This document shows, piece after piece, positions 25,867 to 37,060 of a DNA stretch of 64,000 nucleotides. The notes below the pieces were generated by a model. That model did not search any database, was not told the DNA's origin, and was given only the letters and a program-made list of their open reading frames with translations. The position numbers and the translations under genes were made by a program. The DNA is from Pusillimonas sp. T7-7 (GTDB lineage: Bacteria > Pseudomonadota > Gammaproteobacteria > Burkholderiales > Burkholderiaceae_B), in assembly GCF_000209655.1 (NCBI RefSeq), contig NC_015458.1:744001-808000 (forward strand). Direction: 5' to 3'. Each line of letters opens with the position of its first letter. Positions within the stretch are counted from its first letter, which is position 1.

Positions 25867-25942
25867 TGGTGGAGAAGAGGAGGATCGAACTCCCGACCTC
25901 TGCATTGCGAACGCAGCGCTCTCCCAGCTGAGCTACTCCCCC
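25867..25942 (-). tRNA. tRNA-Ala (anticodon CGC)
   Basis: A 76-base cloverleaf on the minus strand. The acceptor stem GGGGGAG pairs with CTTCTCC and includes the G3-U70 wobble that marks alanine tRNAs. The D arm is GCTC-AGCTGGGA-GAGC, the anticodon stem CTGCG/TGCAG with loop TTCGCAA gives anticodon CGC (codon GCG), the T arm is GGGAG-TTCGATC-CTCCT, the discriminator is A, and CCA is encoded. Confidence 0.96.
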
Positions 25943-25980
25943 ACATAGTCTTATTTTATCAAAAACCGTAAAGGTTATAA

Positions 25981-27360
<1,380 letters not shown>

Positions 27361-27387
27361 GCCAGACAGAAAACTCGCAGGCATATT

Positions 27388-27418
27388 AGGGCGGCTCGAA
27401 AGGGCCGCCTTATTTTTT
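27388..27418 (+). terminator. Rho-independent terminator of argG
   Basis: Stem GGCGGC with GCCGCC, extended by an A-T and a G-T pair, with an 8-base loop, followed by TTATTTTTT. It lies 28 bases after the argG stop. Confidence 0.88.
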
Positions 27419-27483
27419 GGGTGTGGACAAAAAAGCCGAGCTCTGACAAGGCCCGGCCATAGACCTGTAATGCGCAGGCAGGG

Positions 27484-28428
27484 TCAGGAGGACAGCTGGC
27501 CCAGCAGCAGGAATTCCATGAGCGCTTTTTGAACATGCAGGCGGTTCTCGGCTTCGTCCCAGACCACGCTTTGCGGGCCGTCGATGACGTCGCCGGTGAC
27601 TTCTTCGCCGCGATGGGCGGGCAGGCAATGCATGAACAAGGCCTTGGGATCGGCCACCGCCATCATGTCGGCATCGACGCACCAGTCGGCAAATGCCTTG
27701 CGGCGTTCTTCGTTTTCGGCCTCAAAGCCCATGCTGGTCCAGACATCGGTGGTGACCAGGTGGGCGTTGCGGCAGGCCTCTATGGGGTCGGTGAACTCTT
27801 GCAGCACACCGTCGGCAGGCTGGCCTACGCGCTGGGGGTCGAGCTGGTAGCCGGCGGGCGCTGATACATGCAGGTGGAAACCCAGAATTTCAGCGGCCTG
27901 GAGCCACGTGTAAGCCATGTTGTTGGCATCGCCTATCCAGGCCACTGTTTTGCCCGCTATGGGCCCCTGATGCTCTATAAAGGTGAAGATATCGGCCAGG
28001 ATCTGGCAAGGGTGGAATTCGTTGGTCAGGCCATTGATGACGGGTACCCGCGAATGCGATGCAAAGCGTTCGATGCGTGTTTGCTCGAAGGTGCGGATCA
28101 TGACCAGGTCGACCATGCGCGATATGACGCGCGCCGTGTCTTCGATAGGCTCGGAGCGGCCCAGTTGCGAGTCGCCAGTGGTAAGATGTATGACTGAGCC
28201 CCCAAGCTGATACATGCCCGCCTCGAAGGAAACCCGAGTACGGGTGCTGGCCTTTTCAAAAACCATGGCCAGGTTGCGATCGTGCAATGTGTGGTGCGGC
28301 TCATAGCGCTTGAACTTGTTCTTGATCAGTTGCGCACGATCCAGTACATACTGGATTTCAGTTTTTGATAAGTCGCGAAATTGCAGAAAATGCCGCAGAG
28401 GTCCGGTTTTTGGTGTGGCGTCAGACAT
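27484..28428 (-). CDS. argF: Ornithine carbamoyltransferase
   Basis: A 314-residue anabolic carbamoyltransferase making citrulline from ornithine and carbamoyl phosphate. It has the carbamoyl-phosphate loop FEKASTRTRVSFE (58-70), the ornithine region HPCQILAD, and the C-terminal FMHCLPAHRGEEV. It is convergent with argG, the next pathway step. A perfect hairpin lies about 40 bases upstream of its start; no ARG-box match was established. Confidence 0.97.
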   Translation of the reverse strand: MSDATPKTGPLRHFLQFRDLSKTEIQYVLDRAQLIKNKFKRYEPHHTLHDRNLAMVFEKASTRTRVSFEAGMYQLGGSVIHLTTGDSQLGRSEPIEDTARVISRMVDLVMIRTFEQTRIERFASHSRVPVINGLTNEFHPCQILADIFTFIEHQGPIAGKTVAWIGDANNMAYTWLQAAEILGFHLHVSAPAGYQLDPQRVGQPADGVLQEFTDPIEACRNAHLVTTDVWTSMGFEAENEERRKAFADWCVDADMMAVADPKALFMHCLPAHRGEEVTGDVIDGPQSVVWDEAENRLHVQKALMEFLLLGQLSS

Positions 28429-28468
28429 AATAAGCCTTGTGTAAAAGAGCCATCTTACCTTGCCCCGT

Positions 28469-28493
28469 GGCCATCCGCAAAAAACGGATGGCC
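28469..28493. repeat. Perfect inverted repeat between argF and DUF3579
   Basis: GGCCATCCG, a 7-base A-rich loop, then CGGATGGCC. It lies in the divergent intergenic region with no T-run on either side, so it is not a normal terminator. It may be a regulatory hairpin or operator. Confidence 0.5.
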
Positions 28494-28573
28494 TGGGCCA
28501 GGATCATATACAATTCGCGGCGCAGGGAAAGTTTGGCAAGCCTGAAATGGCTACGATTTGTCCGCGGAAGTTT

Positions 28574-28882
28574 ATGACCCAATTTGTGCAGCAATTAATT
28601 ATTCATGGCCTTACTCTGGATGGCCAGCGTTTCCGTCCCAGCGACTGGGCGGAGCGCCTTGCCGGTGTGTTGTCGCAGTTTCGTCCGGCGGGCAGCGTAG
28701 GCGGCCACCTTACGTACTCTCCTTATGCCGTACCTGTTGTGCTCGATGGCGTTCGCTGCGTGGTGGTCGATCATCGCCTGCGCGAACTCGAGCCCTTGGC
28801 GTGGAAGTTCGTGTGTGATTTTGCGGCGGATAACAAGCTGCAGACTACCGAACAGGCAATTCCCGACCCCATGCGCCCCTAG
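28574..28882 (+). CDS. DUF3579 family protein
   Basis: A 102-residue protein of the betaproteobacterial DUF3579 family, recognised from IIHGLTLDGQRFRPSDWAERLAGVLSQF and the end EPLAWKFVCDFAADNKLQ. Function unknown. ATG 28574 (GCGGAAG before it) gives the family-typical N-terminus; in-frame ATG 28547 is the alternative. It is divergent from argF and convergent with the 2-hydroxyacid dehydrogenase gene (11 bases between stops). Confidence 0.85.
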   Translation: MTQFVQQLIIHGLTLDGQRFRPSDWAERLAGVLSQFRPAGSVGGHLTYSPYAVPVVLDGVRCVVVDHRLRELEPLAWKFVCDFAADNKLQTTEQAIPDPMRP

Positions 28883-28893
28883 TGGCGCTTTTT

Positions 28894-29847
28894 TTATAGC
28901 GCGGGTACAAGAGTGACCACTTTGCCGGTGGTGGCGTAGCTGTCGACGTTATCCAGCACCAGGTCGATCATGGCCTTGCGTGTTTCGTTTGTAGCGCTGG
29001 CTATGTGTGGCACGAGCACGACGTTATCCATGGTTTTCAGCGCATCGGGCACCTGGGGTTCGGTTTCATAGACGTCAAGGCCGGCGCCGCCCAGCTCGCC
29101 GCTGGTCAGGGTCTTGACCAGCGCCGTTTCGTCTATGACCGAGCCGCGCGAGATATTCACAACAATGCCATTGGGCCCAAGCGCCTTGAGTACTTCTGCA
29201 TTGACCAGGCCGCGTGTGCTGTCGCCGCCCACGGTGGCGATGATCAGAAAGTCGGCCCAGGAGGCCAGATCAATCAGCGAGGCCTCGTAGCCGTACGGTA
29301 TACCAAAGCGCTCGCTGCGGTTGTGGTAGCGGATGTCCATGTCGAAGCCTGCGGCGCGTTGCGCAATGGCCATGCCGATTCGGCCCAGTCCGACGATACC
29401 CAGTTTTTTATGGCTGACTTTGACGCCCAGAGGGAAGGGGGCGCCAGTGCCCCACTGATGGTCCCGCACGTATCGCTCGGCGTGTCCGAGTTTGCGTGCG
29501 GTGGCCAGTAAAAGGCCGAAAGCCAGGTCGGCAACGCAGTCATTAAGCACATCGGGGGTGTTGCTGACCTGTATACCTTTGCTTTGGGCGTGTTTGACGT
29601 CGATGGCATCGTAGCCTACCCCTTGGCTGCATATGGCCTTGAGCTGGGGCAGGTCGTCGATCAGGCTGGCCGGTGTGGGCGTCATGGCGCTGGTCACTAC
29701 AACCTGAATGTCGTTTTTACGCTGAGCGATCACCGCCTTGGGGTCAGCCTCTTTCCAGAGCTCAATCACATCGAAGTGTTTGGACAGGCGTTCTTGGGCG
29801 TAGGGGGCATTCAGGGGAAGCAGTTGCAGGATTGCGGGTGTACTCAT
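28894..29847 (-). CDS. D-2-hydroxyacid dehydrogenase (glyoxylate/hydroxypyruvate reductase-like)
   Basis: A 317-residue oxidoreductase reducing 2-keto acids such as glyoxylate or hydroxypyruvate. The dinucleotide fold is GIVGLGRIGMAIAQRA, followed by YHNRS, whose Asn-Arg-Ser after the second strand favours NADPH. The catalytic Arg is in NISRGSVIDE, Glu in VYETEPQ and His in VPHIASAT. The start is taken at the Met of MSTPAILQLLPL; an upstream in-frame extension lacks family similarity. The exact substrate is not determinable. Confidence 0.9.
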   Translation of the reverse strand: MSTPAILQLLPLNAPYAQERLSKHFDVIELWKEADPKAVIAQRKNDIQVVVTSAMTPTPASLIDDLPQLKAICSQGVGYDAIDVKHAQSKGIQVSNTPDVLNDCVADLAFGLLLATARKLGHAERYVRDHQWGTGAPFPLGVKVSHKKLGIVGLGRIGMAIAQRAAGFDMDIRYHNRSERFGIPYGYEASLIDLASWADFLIIATVGGDSTRGLVNAEVLKALGPNGIVVNISRGSVIDETALVKTLTSGELGGAGLDVYETEPQVPDALKTMDNVVLVPHIASATNETRKAMIDLVLDNVDSYATTGKVVTLVPAL

Positions 29848-29925
29848 GAAGATGTCTCGTTTGGTTTGATTGTTGCTATTGTTTGTGAAAATGTTTTTGC
29901 GTAGGCAAACCAAACTATACCGCAC

Positions 29926-29958
29926 AAAAAAAACAGGACGCCTGAAGCGTCCTGTTTT
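29926..29958 (-). terminator. Terminator of rpsT
   Basis: On the minus strand ACAGGACGC, loop TTCAG and GCGTCCTGT are followed by a run of eight T. It lies 44 bases beyond the rpsT stop. Confidence 0.92.
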
Positions 29959-30001
29959 GCTGGGGCTGCCCCCGATCTTGCCGATTAAACCCTGGCAGCA
30001 A

Positions 30002-30265
30002 TCAGGCTAGGGCTTTTACTGCGGCAGCAAGGCGGCTTTTATGACGGGCAGCCTTGTTCTTGTGAATGATGTTCTTGTCGGCAACGCGATCGATAATGCT
30101 GGTGGTTTTTTGAAAAACTTCAGCAGCAACGGCTTTATCGCCGGCTTCGATGGCTTGGCGTACGCGCTTGATCGACGTACGAAGCATAGAGCGCAGGCTG
30201 GCGTTGTGTTTGTTGCGCTCTACCGACTGGCGAGCACGTTTGCGGGCTTGGGCGGTATTGGCCAT
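30002..30265 (-). CDS. rpsT: 30S ribosomal protein S20
   Basis: An 87-residue basic helical protein binding 16S rRNA in the small subunit. The sequence opens [21 protein letters not shown] and ends [16 protein letters not shown], as in all proteobacterial S20. It is a single gene with its own terminator. murJ lies upstream in the genetic sense, on the other side of the divergent spacer's 57 bases and on the same strand. Confidence 0.98.
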   Translation of the reverse strand: MANTAQARKRARQSVERNKHNASLRSMLRTSIKRVRQAIEAGDKAVAAEVFQKTTSIIDRVADKNIIHKNKAARHKSRLAAAVKALA

Positions 30266-30322
30266 TATGCGTATCCGTGTGTCTAGGGTGGGGTTTAATT
30301 CGGCAAAGACAGCTATTCTATA

Positions 30323-31879
30323 TTATTTGCTGTGTCGTGTAAAGTCTGAAGGCCTGAACCCGCAGCAGAACAGCACGGCAAAATAGGCCAGGGCGCCCGC
30401 TGCCACTACGCCGGCCAGCCAGAGCACGCGCAGGCCTGGCTGCTGTCCCAGGGCAAGCCAGTCGAGCGATTGGCCAGCCATCCACAGCACGGTCGATAGC
30501 GCAGCCAGCGCGGGCAGCATGCTGAGTCCAAAACGAATCCAGCCCGGACGGGGAGTGTAGTAGCCGCCACGACGCAGCAGTACGACCAGGCATAGTGCGT
30601 TCACCGTGGCGCCCAGCCCTATGGACAAGGCCAGGCCGGCATGGGCGAACAGGGGTACCAGGATAAGGTTGAATATCTGCGTCAGCACCAGTACAAACAG
30701 GGCAATGCGTACGGGTGTGCGGATATTCTGCTTGGCATAGAACCCTGGCGCCAGAATCTTGATAGCCAGCAAACCAATCAGGCCCACGGCATAAGCCATG
30801 ACGGCCAGCCGAGTCTGCATCACATCGGCGGCTCCGAAGGCACCGTAGTTGAATAGCGTGGCCACCAGGCCGTCCGACAGCAGGGCCAGGCCAATGGCGG
30901 CGGGCAGGCCAAGCAGCAGTACCAGCCGCAGGCCCCAGTCCAGCAGTGCGCTATAGCCGGCATGGTCTTCTTTTGCATGCGCGGCTGAAAGCCTGGGTAG
31001 CAGCACCGTGCCCAGTGCGATGCCCAGCAGAGCGGTGGGAAACTCCATCAATCGGTCGGCAAAAGACAGCCAGGTGACGCTGCCTGCCGTCAGCCAGGTG
31101 GCAATATTGGTGTTGATCAGCAGCGATATCTGAGCGACCGAAACACCCAATATGGCGGGCAGCATCTGCCGCATGATGTGCTTGATGGTGGGGTCTGCCC
31201 AAGCGGTGCGCACGCTAAGGGAGCAGCGGGGCAACAGGCCCAGCCTGGCAAGCGCGAACCATTGAACCAAAAGTTGGGCCACACCGCCTATCATTACCCC
31301 GGCCGCCAGGGCATAGATGGGGGTTTCGAAGTAAGACACCAGAAACAGGCTGGCGCCTATCATGGACAAGTTCAGCAGAACAGGCGTAAACGCCGGCACC
31401 GCGAATTTGCTCCAGGTATTGAGCACGCCCGAGGCAAAAGCCACCAACGACATGCAGATGATGTAGGGAAACATCAGCCGGGTCATCCAGACCGCAGCGT
31501 CGAACTCGGTTTGCCGCGCAGCGGTGCGCATGCCGCTGGCCATGGCGCTGACCACCCAGGGGGCGCCAACAATACCCACCAGCGTCACCAGCATCAGTGC
31601 AAAAGTCAAAACCAGGCAAACGCGATCAAGCAGTATACGGACGGCTTCATGATCGCGGGTGTTGCGCGCTTCGCCAAGAATGGGTACGAAAGCCTGTGAA
31701 AAAGCGCCTTCGGCGAAGAGTCTGCGCAGCAGGTTGGGAATGCGGAAGGCAACCCAGAAGGCGTCCGTCAGGGGTCCCGCGCCAAATGAGCTGGCGATCA
31801 GGATGTCGCGAAACAGGCCTGTTATGCGGGAAAGCAGCGTAAAGCTGCTAACCGTGGCGGCCGACCTGAACAGGCTCAT
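30323..31879 (-). CDS. murJ: Lipid II flippase MurJ
   Basis: A 518-residue MOP-superfamily membrane protein with about 14 helices that flips the lipid II peptidoglycan precursor across the inner membrane. It opens SLFRSAATVSSFTLLSRITGLFRDILIASSFG and contains the conserved FRIPNLLRRLFAEGAFSQAF near residue 50 and the charged ARLGLLPR loop. Length and motifs are canonical. It starts 12 bases after the SDR gene's stop end on the same strand order, an arrangement without obvious functional linkage. Confidence 0.96.
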   Translation of the reverse strand: MSLFRSAATVSSFTLLSRITGLFRDILIASSFGAGPLTDAFWVAFRIPNLLRRLFAEGAFSQAFVPILGEARNTRDHEAVRILLDRVCLVLTFALMLVTLVGIVGAPWVVSAMASGMRTAARQTEFDAAVWMTRLMFPYIICMSLVAFASGVLNTWSKFAVPAFTPVLLNLSMIGASLFLVSYFETPIYALAAGVMIGGVAQLLVQWFALARLGLLPRCSLSVRTAWADPTIKHIMRQMLPAILGVSVAQISLLINTNIATWLTAGSVTWLSFADRLMEFPTALLGIALGTVLLPRLSAAHAKEDHAGYSALLDWGLRLVLLLGLPAAIGLALLSDGLVATLFNYGAFGAADVMQTRLAVMAYAVGLIGLLAIKILAPGFYAKQNIRTPVRIALFVLVLTQIFNLILVPLFAHAGLALSIGLGATVNALCLVVLLRRGGYYTPRPGWIRFGLSMLPALAALSTVLWMAGQSLDWLALGQQPGLRVLWLAGVVAAGALAYFAVLFCCGFRPSDFTRHSK

Positions 31880-31891
31880 GGGGCAGTGTGC

Positions 31892-32650
31892 TTATTTTGG
31901 AGCCATGCGGATGGCGCCATCCAGGCGGATGGTTTCACCGTTCAGCATTTCATTGGTAATGATGTGATTGACCAGCTTTGCGTAGTCTTCGGGTCGGCCC
32001 AGCCGGGACGGGAAGGGAATGCTGGCGGCCAACGAGTCCTGCACTTCTTGGGGCATGCCAAATACCATGGGCGTGCCAAAAATGCCGGGCGCGATGGTCA
32101 TGCAGCGTACGCCTACCTTTGATAGGTCGCGTGCAAGCGGCAGGGTCAGGCCGACCACGCCTGCCTTGGAAGACGCGTAGGCGGCCTGGCCGATTTGGCC
32201 GTCGTAGGCGGCAACCGACGCGGTGTTGATCAGCACGCCGCGCTCGCCCGTAGCTTCAGGGGTGTTGTTGCTCATGGCGGCGGCCGCCAGACGGCACATA
32301 TTGAAGGTGCCGATCAGGTTGATAGAGATGACTTTCTGAAAAAGGTCCAGCGCGTGCGGGCCGTTCTTGCCGACCGTGCGTGCCGCGGGGGCGACGCCAG
32401 CGCAATTGACCAGACCGAACAGCGTGCCGGCTTTCTGAGCTGCGTCTACAACGGCTTGACCGTCGGCTTCGCTGGTGACATCGCAGTGCACATATGTTTG
32501 CCCCAGCTCGCTGGCCAGTTGTTGACCGGCTTCGTCTTGCACGTCGGCCAGAATGACTTTTGCGCCTTCAGCCACAAGCATGCGGGCTGTGCCGGCGCCC
32601 AGACCGGAAGCGCCGCCCGTTACGATGAATACCTTGTTCTTGATGTCCAT
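31892..32650 (-). CDS. SDR-family 3-hydroxyacyl-CoA dehydrogenase (HSD10-like)
   Basis: A 252-residue short-chain dehydrogenase. The NAD site is TGGASGLG (12-19) with acidic D37 favouring NAD, then NCAG, Ser in [10 protein letters not shown] and the catalytic Y-x3-K in YASSK. The insert [18 protein letters not shown] and the end [16 protein letters not shown] are typical of type-2 3-hydroxyacyl-CoA / 3-hydroxy-2-methylbutyryl-CoA dehydrogenases in fatty-acid and isoleucine breakdown. It lies 53 bases after adk. Confidence 0.88.
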   Translation of the reverse strand: MDIKNKVFIVTGGASGLGAGTARMLVAEGAKVILADVQDEAGQQLASELGQTYVHCDVTSEADGQAVVDAAQKAGTLFGLVNCAGVAPAARTVGKNGPHALDLFQKVISINLIGTFNMCRLAAAAMSNNTPEATGERGVLINTASVAAYDGQIGQAAYASSKAGVVGLTLPLARDLSKVGVRCMTIAPGIFGTPMVFGMPQEVQDSLAASIPFPSRLGRPEDYAKLVNHIITNEMLNGETIRLDGAIRMAPK

Positions 32651-32703
32651 GTTTTGTCTCTATCTATATTAAAAACGGGCGCTGGGCCCGTTGGATGTTG
32701 AGG

Positions 32704-33384
<681 letters not shown>

Positions 33385-33462
33385 CTAACTTTTTCCGATT
33401 ATGCCGCAACGCAGCAAATTCTGCACGCCTTAGGTGCCGGAGCCAGTGAATTTGAAGACGAT

Positions 33463-34227
33463 TTATAACCTATTTGTGAAAATTTCGCGTATGCGGTCCA
33501 GGTCTTCCTGCGTGTCGACCCCCGCTGCGGGATGTGCGGCGGCTATATGCACGGCGATGGAATAACCGTTTTCGAGGGCGCGCAGCTGCTCGAGCGATTC
33601 AAACGATTCCAGCGGACCCACCGGCAGGCCTGGATAGGCCTTGAGGAAGTCGCTGCGGTAGGCATATAAGCCTATGTGGTGCAGGGCGGACAGGCCTGGG
33701 GCCAGTATTTGGGAGCCGTCGGCCAGGGCATTGCGCGCCCAAGGTATGGGCGCACGGGAAAAATACAGCGCCCGCTGCCCAAGCGTACACACGACCTTGA
33801 CTGCATTGGGGTTGAATAGGGTGGCTGCATCGGTAATGGTGGTGGCGCAGGTGGCAATCGCGGCGTCGGGGGTTTGTGCGAGCAACTGGGCAACCGTGTT
33901 GATTTGAACGGGGTCGATCAGGGGTTCGTCGCCCTGTACGTTCACTACTATGCTGTCTGGTGCGAGTCCAAGCTGCAAGGCTACTTCGGCCAGTCGGTCG
34001 GTGCCGGTGGGGTGGTCGGCGCGAGTCAGGATGGCGTCGAATCCGTGCGCCTGTACAGCGGCCTGGATATGGTTGTCGTCGGTGGCAACGACAACACGGC
34101 TGGCTTGCGATTGAGCCGCCTGCTCGGCGGTGCGGACCACCATGGGCTTGCCGCAGATGTCGAGCAGAGGCTTTCCAGGCAACCGTGTAGACGCGGCACG
34201 GGCAGGAATGACGGCGATGAAGCTCAT
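33463..34227 (-). CDS. kdsB: 3-deoxy-manno-octulosonate (Kdo) cytidylyltransferase
   Basis: A 254-residue enzyme activating Kdo with CTP for lipopolysaccharide. It begins [20 protein letters not shown], the nucleotide-binding loop, and has [10 protein letters not shown] and YAYRSDFL. Its start overlaps the stop of the Trm112-like gene by four bases. It belongs to a lipid A/Kdo cluster with lpxK. Confidence 0.97.
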   Translation of the reverse strand: MSFIAVIPARAASTRLPGKPLLDICGKPMVVRTAEQAAQSQASRVVVATDDNHIQAAVQAHGFDAILTRADHPTGTDRLAEVALQLGLAPDSIVVNVQGDEPLIDPVQINTVAQLLAQTPDAAIATCATTITDAATLFNPNAVKVVCTLGQRALYFSRAPIPWARNALADGSQILAPGLSALHHIGLYAYRSDFLKAYPGLPVGPLESFESLEQLRALENGYSIAVHIAAAHPAAGVDTQEDLDRIREIFTNRL

Positions 34228-34430
34228 GCTGTTTCAGTGGCGCTTTTGGGCTGGTCGGGTTTTGGTTCAACCAGATCGCGTGCTTCGGCTTCGAGCATGA
34301 CGGGAATGCCATCACGGATGGGAAAGGCCAGTTTGTCGGCCTGGCATACGAGCTCTTGCTGTTCACGATCATGGCGCAGCGGCCCTTTGCACAAGGGGCA
34401 GGCCAGAATTTCAAGCAGGCGGGATTCCAT
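34224..34430 (-). CDS. Trm112-family zinc-ribbon protein
   Basis: A 68-residue protein, start at the Met of [18 protein letters not shown]. It has one CPLC pair and a single later Cys ([21 protein letters not shown]), the bacterial YcaR/Trm112 pattern. In bacteria these small proteins sit with kdsB and lpxK; they may stabilise methyltransferases but the role is unsettled. Four-base overlap with kdsB. Confidence 0.9.
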   Translation of the reverse strand: MESRLLEILACPLCKGPLRHDREQQELVCQADKLAFPIRDGIPVMLEAEARDLVEPKPDQPKSATETA

Positions 34431-34470
34431 GCGTGGGCTCCAGGAAAAATCGAACAAATAAAGAAGTAGT

Positions 34471-35550
34471 TTAAAGCCTGGGCGTTTTATCGGCCATGGC
34501 GGATTTTTGCGAGGCGATGACGGTCAGCCGCTGGTGGCAGAACTCAAGCCAGCTGGGGTCTGAAAAGACAGGTTCGGCATACACGACCCATAGCCTGGAG
34601 TCATTGAAACGCCGGCATTTGACGGCATCTTTGCCGGTGATCAGGATGATGGGATCCGATAGGGTGGTGAACGGAGAGCTGTCGTAGGCGTCGTGATCGG
34701 GCAGCGCCACGGTCTGGTTCAATTGCAGGCCCGCCGCGCTCAGCATGGCAAAAAAACGTTCGGGCTGGCCGATGGCGGCAACAGCACTGGCGGCCTGCTG
34801 GCGGTGACTGACGTGCCAGGCGGCCCACTCCATACTGATGCCGGTGCTCAGTTGCTCCACCCGAACAGGTGCAAGCTGCATGGACAGCTGCCAAGTCTGT
34901 GCTTTCAGGGGCTTGGGAGGGGTTTCGCCAGGCTGAAGGTTGGTGATCAGGATATCGACATAGTCCAGACGGCTGGCTGGTTCGCGTAGCGGCCCTGCCG
35001 GCAGGACACGGCCATTGCCGATAGCGCGCCCATCTTGCACTACGATTTCCAGATCACGCCCCAGTGCCAGATGCTGCAATCCGTCATCGGCAACAATGAC
35101 ATCGACTTGCGGGTAGGCTTCTTGCAGCTGCAGCAGCGCCAGGACCCGCTTGGGGTGCACGGCTACGGGGGCTTGGGTAGCCTGCGCGATCAGGGCGGGT
35201 TCATCGCCGAACAGCGCTGGGTCAAGCTGGCCTTGTCCCGTCCTGGCTTGTTTGCCGACCTTGGCGCCATAGCCCCGGCTGATGACGCCGGGGCGCCAGC
35301 CGTGCGCCTGCAGCGCCTGGACCAAGGCAATGACGACGGGCGTCTTTCCTGTTCCGCCTACATAGATATTGCCCACGATGATCACCGGCAAGCGGCTTTG
35401 ATGGCTGAGCCCGGGATTACGCTGGTAGCGCAATCTTTTGCGTGCGATAAACGCCCGCGCCACCCACGATACAGGCAATAGCAAGGTGCTGATCAGGCCT
35501 TTTTTTTTCCAGGCCGTATGCATGGCCTGCGTGAATGAACTGGTATTCAA
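34471..35550 (-). CDS. lpxK: Tetraacyldisaccharide 4'-kinase
   Basis: A 359-residue inner-membrane-associated kinase that phosphorylates the lipid A precursor to make lipid IVA. Walker A is [13 protein letters not shown] (about 65-77) after [10 protein letters not shown], and [12 protein letters not shown] is the catalytic loop. An N-terminal hydrophobic stretch follows [10 protein letters not shown]. Its start overlaps the exbD stop by four bases. Confidence 0.96.
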   Translation of the reverse strand: MNTSSFTQAMHTAWKKKGLISTLLLPVSWVARAFIARKRLRYQRNPGLSHQSRLPVIIVGNIYVGGTGKTPVVIALVQALQAHGWRPGVISRGYGAKVGKQARTGQGQLDPALFGDEPALIAQATQAPVAVHPKRVLALLQLQEAYPQVDVIVADDGLQHLALGRDLEIVVQDGRAIGNGRVLPAGPLREPASRLDYVDILITNLQPGETPPKPLKAQTWQLSMQLAPVRVEQLSTGISMEWAAWHVSHRQQAASAVAAIGQPERFFAMLSAAGLQLNQTVALPDHDAYDSSPFTTLSDPIILITGKDAVKCRRFNDSRLWVVYAEPVFSDPSWLEFCHQRLTVIASQKSAMADKTPRL

Positions 35551-35957
35551 GGCGTGTTCCGGGTTGCGAAGTTCACGCGGGCTATCCCGGCCAACCGGGC
35601 GGCCTCCATGACGCGTACAACGGATTCGTGCGAGGCCAGGGCATCGGCGTTGATGATCAGGACAGCATCGTCACGACCTTGTGCGGCTGTGCGCAAGGCC
35701 AGCGAGAGCGCTTGTGCTGTCGTGCCAGACAGCAACTGCCCATCCAGGGCATAAATGCCTTGCTGGCTGACGGCGATGTTCAAGGCGTCGTTTTGCAATG
35801 CATCGGCCCGGGCTTCGGGCAGCGTCAGTTTCATTTGGTTGTAACGGGTGAACGAAGTCGTGGCCGCCAGGAAAATCAAAATCACCAGCAACACGTCAAT
35901 GAGAGGAATCAGGTTGATCTCCAGATCATCGTCGGCGTGTCCGGACCTGAAATTCAT
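35547..35957 (-). CDS. exbD: ExbD/TolR-family biopolymer transport protein
   Basis: A 136-residue protein with one membrane helix (INLIPLIDVLLVILIFLAATTSF) carrying the proton-path Asp in LIDVLL, then a periplasmic domain. It works with ExbB to turn proton flow into force for outer-membrane energy transduction. There is no tonB beside it; the overlap with exbB and lpxK by four bases each marks one operon. TolR is the alternative name, but no tol genes are present. Confidence 0.93.
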   Translation of the reverse strand: MNFRSGHADDDLEINLIPLIDVLLVILIFLAATTSFTRYNQMKLTLPEARADALQNDALNIAVSQQGIYALDGQLLSGTTAQALSLALRTAAQGRDDAVLIINADALASHESVVRVMEAARLAGIARVNFATRNTP

Positions 35958-36562
35958 GGCTGAGCTCCGCGTTCTATCATGCGATTCAGGGCGCTGGCTT
36001 CACGCTCTAGTTTATGCAGATAGTGATCGACGCGTGAGCGATAGTAGCGGTGAAAAATCAGGGCGGGAATGGCAATGATGATGCCGAAGCCTGTGTTGTA
36101 CAAGGCAATGGAAATGCCTCGGGCCAGCTGTGAAGGATCGCCGCCCGCCGGGGTGTACGAGGCAAAAATTTCTATCATGCCGACCACGGTTCCAAACAAC
36201 CCCATCAATGGGGCAACCACAGCAATGGTGGCCAGTGCGGGTAGGTAGCGGTTCAGGTTGTGGGCTACATCTTTGCCTACGTCTTCGATGGCGGCAACGC
36301 GATAGTCATGGGTTTCGTCACGGTTGATCATGACCTCGGCCAGTACCCTCCCTAAAGGCGAGTGGCCGGCTATGCGCAGAATCGCGTCCGGGCTGCTGTG
36401 TTTTTGCCTGAGCAATTCCAGGACTTGCTCGGGCAGGCGCGGAGGAAAGACCAGTTTGCTGCGTAGCGACATAAAGCGCTCGATGATCAAGGCGAGTCCA
36501 AGTACAGACGTGGCCACCAGCAGCCATATAGGCCATCCGGCCGCATGAATGATTTCAAGCAA
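35954..36562 (-). CDS. exbB: ExbB/TolQ-family proton channel subunit (TTG start)
   Basis: A 202-residue protein with three membrane helices (about 8-28, 104-128, 150-172) and the conserved LPALATIAVVAPLMGLFGTVVGMI. The reading frame is open further upstream, but the extension resembles no ExbB. A TTG at 36562 is preceded by GGAG at a six-base gap and gives MLEIIHAAGWPIW, the normal length, so it is the probable start. It is first gene of exbB-exbD-lpxK. Confidence 0.9.
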   Translation of the reverse strand: MLEIIHAAGWPIWLLVATSVLGLALIIERFMSLRSKLVFPPRLPEQVLELLRQKHSSPDAILRIAGHSPLGRVLAEVMINRDETHDYRVAAIEDVGKDVAHNLNRYLPALATIAVVAPLMGLFGTVVGMIEIFASYTPAGGDPSQLARGISIALYNTGFGIIIAIPALIFHRYYRSRVDHYLHKLEREASALNRMIERGAQP

Positions 36563-37060
36563 AACGATCTCCGCGTATGACAAGCCTGCGCATTTTAACG
36601 GGTAGCGTATATTTATGGATGATGCCGACGGAAAAGAGCGGTTCTGATCTGTATCGCTGCTTGGCCGACGCCGGAAGCGGCTAACGACGGCAAGTGGCAG
36701 CACATGGGTCTTCAAAATCTAACAATAGCACCAAAATTTTACTTAGATCGGCGTCTGGCATGGCTTTCGGGCGACTATCCACAGAAACTGTGGATAATTC
36801 TGTGTACAAGTTATCCGACAGGCGCTGTTTACCGGCTTCACAGGTTCACTGGCTAATTTCAGCTCATTTTGTAAATTTGATGAATATGCTTATTTATTAG
36901 ATAGTTATAAGGTTAATTTAAGGTGAAAGTAGACCTTTGCTTGAGATTGGATTGATATTTCATCAGTTTGACAAATCACATTGTGCTGTGGACAGAAATG
37001 CGGTTGAGCCGCTGCTGGCGGCCAATTTCTTCTATATTCCCGTTTCAATAGACTTTTTTT
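36563..37060. other. Intergenic region with DnaA-box cluster and AT-rich stretch
   Basis: A divergent spacer between exbB and xseA with no credible gene. It has a cluster of DnaA-box-like 9-mers at 36775-36809 and, about 70 bases on, a very AT-rich block (36875-36925). TTGACA occurs near 36968 but no matching -10 is clear. Confidence 0.6.
36775..36809. repeat. Inverted DnaA-box pair plus third box
   Basis: CTATCCACA (36775-36783, one mismatch to the consensus TTATNCACA), a perfect TTATCCACA on the minus strand (36789-36797) and TTGTACACA on the minus strand (36801-36809, one mismatch). The first two form a perfect 9-bp hairpin TATCCACAG-AAA-CTGTGGATA. A near copy with the same spacing lies at 57014-57036. 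Confidence 0.6.

Noticed and set aside
36694..36900. 68-codon plus-strand frame upstream of xseA
   Set aside because: No ribosome site, no family similarity, and it spans the DnaA-box hairpin.
36563..37060. Chromosomal replication origin
   Set aside because: Boxes and an AT-rich block are present, but dnaA, dnaN, gyrB, rpmH or other origin genes are absent; only three boxes, two of them imperfect.
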